From positions 1 to 6,278 of the forward strand of contig CAILTC010000234.1 of assembly GCA_903837025.1 (NCBI GenBank): 6,278 nucleotides of DNA, in the 5' to 3' direction. The notes under the pieces are model-generated. The model ran no database searches. It saw nothing but the letters and a program-made list of their open reading frames with translations, and was not told the DNA's origin. Position numbers and translations under genes: made by a program. Source of the stretch: an uncultured Bacteroidota bacterium (lineage in GTDB: Bacteria; Bacteroidota; Bacteroidia; Flavobacteriales; Flavobacteriaceae). Shown here piece after piece: positions 1-5,471 of this stretch; within the stretch, counting starts at the first letter, position 1; each line of letters opens with the position of its first letter.

Positions 1-281
1 ACTTCTTTTCGCTTTTTATCTTGCAATTTCATCACTTCAGGAATCACTAATCGCAAAGGCAAACGCTTGTCGATGTTAAAAATCCAATTGGTAGAAATAA
101 TCTCGTTTTTCTTGTTGACTTCGACCAAAGTATCTTTTGCTTTGGTTCTAAAAAATAGATAAATAGGCGAATGATCCACAATATCCGAAACTACAGTAAC
201 ATTTGATTTCGGCAATAAAATATCTTCCTTTTTTCCACAAGAAAGGAAAATAAATAATACAATTAGACTACAATATTTCAT
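1..281 (-). CDS. small predicted lipoprotein, 3' part outside window
   Basis: Partial gene. Its ATG (279-281) shares one base with the folP stop codon (TAATG), and the frame stays open for about 93 codons to the window edge. The product begins with a short hydrophobic stretch (residues 5-14, SLIVLFIFLS) ending in Cys15 followed by GKKED. This is a lipoprotein signal peptide with a loose lipobox (FLSC), so the protein should be exported and lipidated on Cys15. The mature part visible is soluble and mixed in charge, with segments such as SPIYLFFRTK and TNWIFNIDKR, and shows no motif I can name. The one-base overlap indicates co-transcription and probably translational coupling with folP. I do not recognise the family, and its link to folate synthesis may be only positional. 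The reading frame and signal peptide are seen directly; the cellular location is inferred. Confidence 0.72.
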   Translation of the reverse strand, partial: MKYCSLIVLFIFLSCGKKEDILLPKSNVTVVSDIVDHSPIYLFFRTKAKDTLVEVNKKNEIISTNWIFNIDKRLPLRLVIPEVMKLQDKKRKE

Positions 282-1108
282 TATTTTTGAGTTGTTTTAG
301 TATATAAAGTAATACATTCCATCGCTTCTTTAACATCGTGAACGCGGAGGATTTTTGCCTCATTTATCAAGGCTAAAGTATTTAAAACCGTCGTCCCGTT
401 TAGTGCTTCTTCGGCACTAGTATTTAACGTTTTATAAATCATAGATTTTCTCGAAAAACCAACAAGTAGTGGCAAATCTAAAGTAGTAAACAATTCCAGT
501 TTTTGCAAAACCTCATAATTCTGTTCTACTGTTTTGGCAAAGCCAAAGCCAGGATCAAGAATCAAATCATTAATACCAAGACTCCTTGCTTTTGCTACTT
601 TTTCTGAGAAATAAAACAGCATTTCCTTGACGATGTTTTCATAATTTGTCATCGTTTGCATCGTTTGTGGCGTTCCTCGCGTATGCATCATGATGTAAGG
701 AACATTATATTTGGCAATAATTTCCAGCATTTTATCATCTAGATTTCCTGCCGAAATATCATTGATAATTGCCGCACCGTTTTCGATACAAACTTCAGCA
801 ACTTTACTTCTAAAGGTATCAATTGAAATTAAAGTCTCTGGAAAATTTTCTAAAATAAGATTCACAATCGGAACCATGCGTTGCAATTCTTCTGATTCCG
901 AAACAAAGTCGGCATTGGGCTTGCTAGAATAGGCACCAATATCGATGAATGTTGCGCCATCATTAAGCATTTTCTCCACTTGTGTTAGTATTTCACTTTC
1001 GTTTTTATACTTTCCACCGTCAAAAAATGAGTTTGGTGTAACATTCAAAATCCCCATCACTTTAGGAGATGCTAAATCGATAAGTTGTCCTTTACAATTT
1101 ATTGTCAT
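281..1108 (-). CDS. folP: dihydropteroate synthase
   Basis: Cytoplasmic folate-pathway enzyme that condenses 6-hydroxymethyl-7,8-dihydropterin pyrophosphate with p-aminobenzoate to give dihydropteroate. At 275 residues it is full length for the TIM-barrel DHPS family. Visible family motifs are MGILNVTPNSFFDGG (18-32), IDIGAYSSKP (55-64), SIDTFR (95-100), IINDIS (114-119), MMHTRGTPQTMQ (140-151), LDPGFGFAK (184-192), GFSRKS (217-222) and RVHDV (255-259). The pterin- and phosphate-binding residues expected by family comparison (Asn22, Asp97, Asn116, Asp185, Lys221, Arg255, His257) are all present. I chose the ATG at 1108: a TTG four codons upstream (1120) is in frame, but the protein from 1108 already begins in normal family register. 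Loop 1 reads TPNSF rather than the common TPDSF, and loop 2 reads SSKPN rather than STRPG. The gene is divergent from the DUF1599 gene and overlaps the downstream lipoprotein gene by one base. Confidence 0.96.
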   Translation of the reverse strand: MTINCKGQLIDLASPKVMGILNVTPNSFFDGGKYKNESEILTQVEKMLNDGATFIDIGAYSSKPNADFVSESEELQRMVPIVNLILENFPETLISIDTFRSKVAEVCIENGAAIINDISAGNLDDKMLEIIAKYNVPYIMMHTRGTPQTMQTMTNYENIVKEMLFYFSEKVAKARSLGINDLILDPGFGFAKTVEQNYEVLQKLELFTTLDLPLLVGFSRKSMIYKTLNTSAEEALNGTTVLNTLALINEAKILRVHDVKEAMECITLYTKTTQK

Positions 1109-1160
1109 TTTCAAATTCAAAAATCGTTAATCATCATTATTTAATCAAAAAAAATATCCT

Positions 1161-1168
1161 TATTTTTG
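1161..1168 (+). promoter_or_regulatory. candidate -7 promoter element for the DUF1599 gene
   Basis: Reads TATTTTTG, matching TAnnTTTG, and ends 20 bp before the ATG at 1189. This implies a leader of roughly a dozen nucleotides. No good -33 TTTG is visible. It would drive the DUF1599 gene and possibly the whole run through tpiA. It sits 3 bp from the opposing minus-strand element. Confidence 0.45.
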
Positions 1169-1171
1169 TGG

Positions 1172-1179
1172 CAAATATA
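1172..1179 (-). promoter_or_regulatory. folP: candidate -7 promoter element for folP
   Basis: On the minus strand this reads TATATTTG, matching the Bacteroidota -7 consensus TAnnTTTG. It lies about 64 bp upstream of the folP ATG. I find no matching -33 TTG/TTTG at the usual 19-21 bp distance, so support is limited to one half of the promoter. Confidence 0.35.
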
Positions 1180-1188
1180 CATCAATAA

Positions 1189-1731
1189 ATGAACAATACT
1201 TCACAGGAATATGATAAGGTAATTGCAATTTGCCGTACCCTTTTTATCAATAAAATGAAAGATTATGGTAGTGCTTGGCGTATTTTAAGATTACCTTCCT
1301 TAACGGACCAAATATTCATCAAAGCCCAAAGAATTAGAAGTTTGCAGCAAAATGAGGTTCGAAAAATTGAAGAGGACGAAACAGGCGAATTCATCGGAAT
1401 CATCAATTATTCGATTATGGCTTTGATTCAATTAGAAATTGGAGTTGTTGAGCAACCCGATTTGAATGTAGAAGAAGCAACGCAATTATACGATACTAAA
1501 ATCAAGCTGACCAAAGAATTAATGGAAAATAAAAACCACGATTACGGTGAAGCTTGGCGCGAAATGCGAGTGAGTTCCTTAACAGATTTGATTCTTCAAA
1601 AACTACTTCGCGTCAAACAAATTGAAGATAATAAAGGAAAAACATTAGTTTCTGAAGGCATTGACGCTAATTATCAGGATATGATTAATTATGCCGTTTT
1701 CGCATTAATTTTGATGAATTTCAAAAAATAA
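1189..1731 (+). CDS. DUF1599 protein with two tandem domain copies
   Basis: A 180-residue, probably all-helical cytoplasmic protein. It consists of two similar halves, about residues 8-83 and 101-177. Each half begins with a Tyr-Asp pair (YDKVI, YDTKI). Each then carries a K(x)nDYGxAW motif (DYGSAW at 25-30, DYGEAW at 118-123), an R-x6-SLTD segment (SLTD in both halves), a positively charged QRIRSL/LRVKQI stretch, and an acidic region leading into a hydrophobic INY helix (IINYSIMAL, MINYAVFAL). This is the DUF1599 family, which I recall is also named nucleotide modification associated domain 1. Its all-alpha layout with acidic and NY motifs recalls MazG-like nucleotide pyrophosphohydrolases, but that is inference and no activity can be assigned. 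There is no signal peptide. It is first in a run of four plus-strand genes, 48 bp before the next, and divergent from folP. No Shine-Dalgarno sequence is visible, as is usual in this phylum. Confidence 0.85.
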   Translation: MNNTSQEYDKVIAICRTLFINKMKDYGSAWRILRLPSLTDQIFIKAQRIRSLQQNEVRKIEEDETGEFIGIINYSIMALIQLEIGVVEQPDLNVEEATQLYDTKIKLTKELMENKNHDYGEAWREMRVSSLTDLILQKLLRVKQIEDNKGKTLVSEGIDANYQDMINYAVFALILMNFKK

Positions 1732-1758
1732 CAACTCATTATCAAATAGCTAAAATTT

Positions 1759-1766
1759 TAAATTTG
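1759..1766 (+). promoter_or_regulatory. candidate -7 element before the DoxX-thioredoxin gene
   Basis: TAAATTTG matches TAnnTTTG and ends 13 bp before the ATG at 1780, which would leave only a very short leader. No -33 TTTG is seen at the expected spacing. It could be a secondary promoter inside the run. Confidence 0.3.
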
Positions 1767-1779
1767 TAAAAAATAATTC

Positions 1780-2874
1780 ATGAAAAATACAAAAGCCTTT
1801 TTACCTTGGTCAATTCAAATTTTAGTCGCTTTTTTGTTTATTATTTCGGCAATTGCCAAAATGTACCCGTCTCCCTATTTCGCAATTTCAACTTTTGAAG
1901 TGAAGCAGTTATATCCATTAGGTTTTTCAGAAAGTATTGCTCCTTATTTTTCTCGAACATTAATAGGGATAGAAATGGCTTTGGGACTTTTGTTGTTGCA
2001 AAAAAATTATTTAAAAAACTTCATAATCCCAGCAACAATACTATTATTGGCTGTTTTTGTTGGTCATTTATCATATGTAACTTTTTTGAGTGGAGGAAAT
2101 TCAGGAAATTGTGGCTGTTTTGGAGAATTAATTCCAATGACACCCATTCAGGCAATTCTAAAAAACATAGTTGCCATTGGGCTTCTAGCATACTTATTTA
2201 CTTTGTTACCCAAAACGCCAAACGGCAATTTTTGGATTTTGACAACCGTTCTTTTTGCAACAATATTAGGTGTTTATATGCTGGCACCTATTCAAGCTCC
2301 AACTCCTAAATATACCGTAAATCCAATTGAGGAAGAACAAACAGATACTGTTGTTGTCAATAATTCTAAAATAATTCCAGTCGAAACACAAGCTGTTTCT
2401 ACAGTAAACACAACAGCTAAAACCGATACTATAAAAAAAGTAGAAGCCAAAATAGTAGATGAACCTGCAAAACATAAATCAGGTAATGCTGTTTATTTTT
2501 CAAAAATTGATAAGGGTAGAAAGATTTTATGCTTTTTTGTTCCTGGTTGTGACCACTGCCGACTTGCCGCAAAAGAACTGACCGAAATGAAGCAAAAAAT
2601 CAATAATTTCCCTGAAATATCGATTGTTTTTATGAATGAGGAAGCTAATTTGATTCCGGATTTCTTCAAGGAAGCTGGGGCAAGCTATCCCTACAAAATC
2701 ATAGAAGTTATTCCATTTTGGAAAGCTTTAGGAACTGGAAAAGATACGCCAGTTGTAAAATATCTTTGGAACGGAAATGAATTGAAAACCTATTATGGAA
2801 TTACCGAAAACAAGTTTAATGCTCCAGAATTTCAGGAATTCGTTCAAAAGAAATATTCGGAATTAAAGAAATAA
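1780..2874 (+). CDS. DoxX/MauE-type membrane protein fused to a thioredoxin-like domain
   Basis: A 364-residue inner-membrane protein resembling the Bacteroidota family named after BT_3928. The N-terminal part has about five hydrophobic helices (11-28, 56-74, 81-103, 121-143, 151-171). The loop before helix 4 carries a CGCFG motif (Cys111, Cys113), the pair typical of MauE-like proteins. A Thr/Val/Glu/Lys-rich linker (about 172-235) leads to a thioredoxin-like domain (about 236-364). That domain contains a CDHC active site (Cys257, Cys260; FFVPGCDHC) and a likely cis-proline (Thr323-Pro324). Lysines between helices 2 and 3 (Lys75, Lys79) point to a cytoplasmic loop, which would place both the CGC loop and the C-terminal domain in the periplasm. 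The likely role is periplasmic thiol-disulfide exchange, with electrons passing between the membrane Cys pair and the attached domain. The next gene, 47 bp downstream, encodes a second thioredoxin, supporting a joint pathway. Substrate and direction of electron flow cannot be read from the sequence. Confidence 0.85.
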   Translation: MKNTKAFLPWSIQILVAFLFIISAIAKMYPSPYFAISTFEVKQLYPLGFSESIAPYFSRTLIGIEMALGLLLLQKNYLKNFIIPATILLLAVFVGHLSYVTFLSGGNSGNCGCFGELIPMTPIQAILKNIVAIGLLAYLFTLLPKTPNGNFWILTTVLFATILGVYMLAPIQAPTPKYTVNPIEEEQTDTVVVNNSKIIPVETQAVSTVNTTAKTDTIKKVEAKIVDEPAKHKSGNAVYFSKIDKGRKILCFFVPGCDHCRLAAKELTEMKQKINNFPEISIVFMNEEANLIPDFFKEAGASYPYKIIEVIPFWKALGTGKDTPVVKYLWNGNELKTYYGITENKFNAPEFQEFVQKKYSELKK

Positions 2875-2891
2875 TTCTAAAATATAAACCC

Positions 2892-2899
2892 TAAATTTG
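2892..2899 (+). promoter_or_regulatory. candidate -7 element before the TlpA-like gene
   Basis: TAAATTTG matches TAnnTTTG and ends 22 bp before the ATG at 2922, a spacing similar to that before the DUF1599 gene. A -33 TTTG is not visible. It could give separate transcription of the thioredoxin and tpiA. Confidence 0.35.
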
Positions 2900-2921
2900 T
2901 ACCACTTTTAATTTTTAGAAA

Positions 2922-3419
2922 ATGAAAAATATACTCCTCTTATTTGTAGCTATTGTGAGTTTCTCTTGTTCACACGCTCAAAAAACAGCCTTTTCTAAAG
3001 AAGCTTTGTCCCAAACCTTATTAGCAAGTGACGGAAACCAAGTTGCTTTTCAAGACATTCTAAAAAAACACAAAGGAAAAACCCTCGTTATCGAAGTTTG
3101 GGCTTCTTGGTGTGGCGATTGTGTAAAAGCAATGCCAAAAATTAAAGAATTACAAGCCAATAATCCAAATGTCGCTTATGTATTTATCTCCATGGATAAA
3201 ACTGTCGATAATTGGAAAATTGGAATTGCAAAACACGAACTCAAAGGCGATCATTTTATGGCCAATGACCAAATGAAAGGTGTTTTTGGCAAAGCCATAG
3301 ATTTAGACTGGATTCCAAGATATATTATTATTGACAAAACCGGAAAATTAGTACTTTACAGAGCTATTGAAACCGACTTTGAAAAAATAAATACCACCTT
3401 AAAAGAATTGAACAAATAG
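2922..3419 (+). CDS. TlpA/ResA-like periplasmic thioredoxin
   Basis: A 165-residue exported thiol-disulfide oxidoreductase. The N terminus is a signal peptide (hydrophobic residues 4-15). It ends in Ser15-Cys16 followed by SHAQ, so processing could be as a lipoprotein at Cys16 or by signal peptidase I after the SHA segment; the sequence alone does not decide. The thioredoxin fold shows EVWASWCGDC, with active-site Cys64 and Cys67 and the WCxxC layout of TlpA/ResA proteins. It also has an ISMD strand (89-92) and the cis-proline segment WIPRYIIID (Pro122). Gly-Asp between the cysteines is an acidic variant seen in Bacteroidota family members. The length suits a minimal single-domain TlpA protein without the long N-terminal domain some Bacteroidota homologues carry. 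It lies between the DoxX-thioredoxin gene (47 bp) and tpiA (39 bp). A role as soluble or lipid-anchored partner of the upstream membrane protein is inferred. Confidence 0.9.
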   Translation: MKNILLLFVAIVSFSCSHAQKTAFSKEALSQTLLASDGNQVAFQDILKKHKGKTLVIEVWASWCGDCVKAMPKIKELQANNPNVAYVFISMDKTVDNWKIGIAKHELKGDHFMANDQMKGVFGKAIDLDWIPRYIIIDKTGKLVLYRAIETDFEKINTTLKELNK

Positions 3420-3458
3420 AAATTAAAATAGAATTATCAAATTACAAACACAACTAAA

Positions 3459-4211
3459 ATGAGAAAGAAGATTGTAGCAGGAAACTGGAAAATGAACAAA
3501 AATGCAGCGCAAACAAAAGCATTATTGAATGAATTGATTGCTGAAATTCCAACTGGAGGCGATACGCAAGTTATTGTTGCACCTACTTTTGTAAACCTAG
3601 CTTCGGCAGTTGACCAATTAAAAAATACAAAAATACAAGTTGCGGCTCAAAATATGCACCAAGCAGAAAGTGGTGCTTACACAGGCGAAATTTCGGCTGA
3701 TATGCTAAAAAACATTGAAATAAACACTGTGATTCTTGGTCATTCAGAACGCAGAGCTATTTTTCACGAAAGTGATGCCTTAATTGCTACTAAAGTAGAT
3801 ACAGCATTGAAACATGACATGACCGTTATCTTTTGTTTTGGAGAAGAATTGAAAGATCGTCAATCTAAAAACCATTTCAATATTGTTGAAAATCAATTGA
3901 GAGACGGATTGTTTCATATTGAAGCTAAAAATTGGGAGAAAATTGTTTTGGCTTATGAGCCAGTTTGGGCAATTGGAACAGGTGAAACTGCTAGTCCAGA
4001 ACAAGCGCAAGACATGCACGAATTCATTAGAGAAACGGTTCGTAAAGCTTTTGGAAGCGATATCGCTGAAGATGTTTCTATCCTTTATGGTGGAAGTGTA
4101 AAACCAGATAATGCCAAAGAAATATTCTCTAAACCAGACGTTGATGGTGGTTTAATTGGTGGTGCAGCGCTAAACGTAGCTGATTTTGTTGCCATTGTAA
4201 CGGCTATCTAA
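3459..4211 (+). CDS. tpiA: triosephosphate isomerase
   Basis: Cytoplasmic glycolytic and gluconeogenic enzyme interconverting dihydroxyacetone phosphate and glyceraldehyde 3-phosphate. At 250 residues it has the normal family length. Catalytic residues are intact: Asn9 and Lys11 in AGNWKMN, His95 in LGHSERR, and Glu167 in YEPVWAIGTG. The phosphate-gripping loop 6 reads AIGTGETAS, with Glu where many bacteria have Lys. The later phosphate-binding segments YGGSVKP (210-216) and GGLIGGAAL (230-238) are present. The ATG at 3459 gives the standard N terminus (MRKKIVAGNWK). Isoleucine is almost always ATT or ATC here (about 3 ATA by hand count), fitting a well-expressed gene. No promoter-like TAnnTTTG is visible in the 39 bp before it, so it is probably read through from the thioredoxin genes. 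A clear terminator follows it. Confidence 0.98.
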   Translation: MRKKIVAGNWKMNKNAAQTKALLNELIAEIPTGGDTQVIVAPTFVNLASAVDQLKNTKIQVAAQNMHQAESGAYTGEISADMLKNIEINTVILGHSERRAIFHESDALIATKVDTALKHDMTVIFCFGEELKDRQSKNHFNIVENQLRDGLFHIEAKNWEKIVLAYEPVWAIGTGETASPEQAQDMHEFIRETVRKAFGSDIAEDVSILYGGSVKPDNAKEIFSKPDVDGGLIGGAALNVADFVAIVTAI

Positions 4212-4274
4212 TACCTTTTTAAGTTTTTTTAAAACGATCAAATTTTATGCGACTGCTTTAGAAACTTTACCTAT

Positions 4275-4310
4275 AAATCCTCAATTGCGAATTGTAATTG
4301 GGGATTTTTT
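4275..4310 (+). terminator. intrinsic terminator after tpiA
   Basis: A 12-bp stem (4275-4286 pairing with 4296-4307, one T-G wobble) encloses a 9-nt loop. It is followed at once by a T run (4305-4310) and a second run of eight T (4315-4322). It lies about 63 bp past the tpiA stop and ends the four-gene plus-strand run. Confidence 0.88.
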
Positions 4311-4335
4311 AATATTTTTTTTCAACATCAACTCA

Positions 4336-4365
4336 TTCGTTTTGAAATATTCGCTTCAAAACGAA
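4336..4365. repeat. perfect 11-bp inverted repeat just before the membrane-protein gene
   Basis: Arms TTCGTTTTGAA (4336-4346) and TTCAAAACGAA (4355-4365) are exact reverse complements around an 8-nt loop. The second arm ends 14 bp before the ATG at 4380. No T run follows on either strand, so it does not look like a terminator. It could be an operator for a dimeric repressor or an RNA hairpin near the ribosome site. Confidence 0.7.
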
Positions 4366-4379
4366 ATAATAATAAAAGC

Positions 4380-5180
4380 ATGAACCCCAAAGGAATAATA
4401 AAAAAATCATCTACAAAAATTTGGCAGAAATGGTATATTGCCATTAAAATAACACCTTTATTAATTTTAGTAGCGTTATTAAAAGTCACTTCCCACTATT
4501 TTGGTTTAGAAATACTAGAAATAAATGCTCTTTTCACCAGTTTAGTTGCAGGAACAATATTCCTGATAGGATTTTTAATAAGCGGTGTTCTATCGGATTA
4601 TAAGGAAAGTGAAAAATTACCAAGCGAAATTGCGGCATCCATAAAAACATTATTAGATGATTCTTATACCATTCATAAAACTAAAAACTCAGCCACAGCT
4701 ATAGATTTTATTGAGTTTCAGAAACCATTTGTTGATTCAATAACAAAATGGTTTTACAAAAAAGAAACAACAGAATCAATGCTAATCAAAATTAGTGAGA
4801 TGAATCCGTTTTTTATCGAATTTGAAAATGAAGGTGTTCCTATACCTTATATCATAAAAATGAAAAATGAACAAGTAAGTCTTAGAAAAATGCTATTGAG
4901 AATCGATACCATAAGAGACACTGATTTTGTAATTTCGGCCTATGCAATTCTGGAAGCAATGGGAATTATTATTGGCATTTGTCTCCTTATTATTAAAATG
5001 ACCCCTTTTGACACTTCCCTGTTTTTTACATTAGTAGTTACATTTTTGATATCATATATGTTTTTACTAATCAAAGATCTTGACGATCCGTTTGACTATA
5101 AGAATAACGGAGAAAATGGATCAGAGGTTTCATTAAAACCAATTCATGACCTCGAAATAGCATTAAAAAATCAACTATAA
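4380..5180 (+). CDS. four-helix membrane protein, DUF4239/bestrophin-like
   Basis: A 266-residue predicted inner-membrane protein. It has two hydrophobic hairpins (about 24-43 with 48-71, and 183-206 with 212-231) separated by a soluble, mostly helical stretch of about 110 residues (72-182). After helix 2 comes SGVLSDYKESEKLPSEIA, and after helix 4 the motif DLDDPFDY (233-240). Small-residue/SxYxE and xLDLDxPF signatures at these two places are what I associate with the bestrophin-like DUF4239 group, so I place it there with moderate confidence. A channel role is only suggested by that name. Basic N-terminal residues (Lys4, Lys8, Lys9, Lys13, Lys17) predict a cytoplasmic N terminus, soluble domain and C terminus. 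There is no signal peptide or enzymatic motif. It stands alone between two terminators. Codon use leans to ATA for isoleucine (roughly 16 of 39 by hand count, far more than tpiA), as in a weakly expressed or acquired gene. Confidence 0.8.
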   Translation: MNPKGIIKKSSTKIWQKWYIAIKITPLLILVALLKVTSHYFGLEILEINALFTSLVAGTIFLIGFLISGVLSDYKESEKLPSEIAASIKTLLDDSYTIHKTKNSATAIDFIEFQKPFVDSITKWFYKKETTESMLIKISEMNPFFIEFENEGVPIPYIIKMKNEQVSLRKMLLRIDTIRDTDFVISAYAILEAMGIIIGICLLIIKMTPFDTSLFFTLVVTFLISYMFLLIKDLDDPFDYKNNGENGSEVSLKPIHDLEIALKNQL

Positions 5181-5184
5181 AAGC

Positions 5185-5216
5185 AAGCCCATTTATCCTT
5201 TTAAATGGGCTTTTTT
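5185..5216 (+). terminator. intrinsic terminator after the DUF4239-like gene
   Basis: A perfect 11-bp stem (AAGCCCATTTA at 5185-5195, partner 5202-5212) with a 6-nt loop, followed by six T (5211-5216). It starts 4 bp after the stop codon, giving the gene a tight 3' end. Confidence 0.93.
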
Positions 5217-5471
5217 GTACTTATCATCAAACTTTTAAAAGTTATCATTACAACAAATGAAATAGGATTTCAAAAAAAAAACACATTTCAATTTAGACCA
5301 AAAATCAGCGCTTTTTAACAACCTATAACTATCTATAATAAAACACTTTATTCCTTTTTTAGCATCCTAAAAATGATTAAATTTGATAGCGTAAATTAGT
5401 TTTTTATTTACTCATTATTCAGCAAAGCAAAAATTGCATTTGGTAAACATAATCTAAAAAAACAACCAAAA
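5217..5471. other. AT-rich intergenic region before the J-domain gene
   Basis: About 255 bp with no credible coding frame on either strand. It holds a 14-bp perfect palindrome (AACTTTTAAAAGTT, 5230-5243), a candidate -7 element (5378-5385), and short A and T runs. I see no tRNA, riboswitch, or CIRCE-type heat-shock operator in it. Confidence 0.6.
5378..5385 (+). promoter_or_regulatory. candidate -7 element for the J-domain gene
   Basis: TAAATTTG matches the TAnnTTTG consensus, about 86 bp before the ATG at 5472. A -33 TTTG is lacking at the expected distance. If it is used, the transcript would have a leader of about 80 nt. Confidence 0.4.

Noticed and set aside
711..932. Plus-strand frame of 73 codons inside folP
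   Set aside because: It lies wholly antisense to a well-conserved folP coding sequence and has no recognisable domain or upstream signal.
1109..1120. Alternative TTG start of folP at 1120
   Set aside because: The ATG at 1108 is in the same frame and gives the usual family N terminus; TTG starts are less likely and no ribosome site favours it.
945..1130. Plus-strand frame of 61 codons over the folP 5' end
   Set aside because: Antisense shadow of folP with a low-complexity Ser/Phe-rich product.
1127..1147. Direct repeat TTAATCA at 1127-1133 and 1141-1147 upstream of folP
   Set aside because: Seven bases in an AT-rich spacer is within chance expectation, and there is no third copy or regular spacing.
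2266..2475. Minus-strand frame of 69 codons inside the DoxX-thioredoxin gene
   Set aside because: Its Phe/Tyr/Cys-rich product arises from the complement of the AT-rich linker; no independent evidence of coding.
3780..4019. Minus-strand frame of 79 codons inside tpiA
   Set aside because: Antisense to intact, highly conserved tpiA sequence.
4210..4382. Frame open for about 57 codons between tpiA and the DUF4239-like gene (KFYATALETLPINPQLRIV and so on)
   Set aside because: It has no start codon, runs straight through the terminator hairpin and T tracts, and matches no family I know. It is probably chance openness, though a decayed gene remnant cannot be fully excluded.
5373..5399. Possible short upstream frame of eight codons before the J-domain gene
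   Set aside because: Its ATG precedes and overlaps the candidate -7 element, so it would not be transcribed from that promoter.
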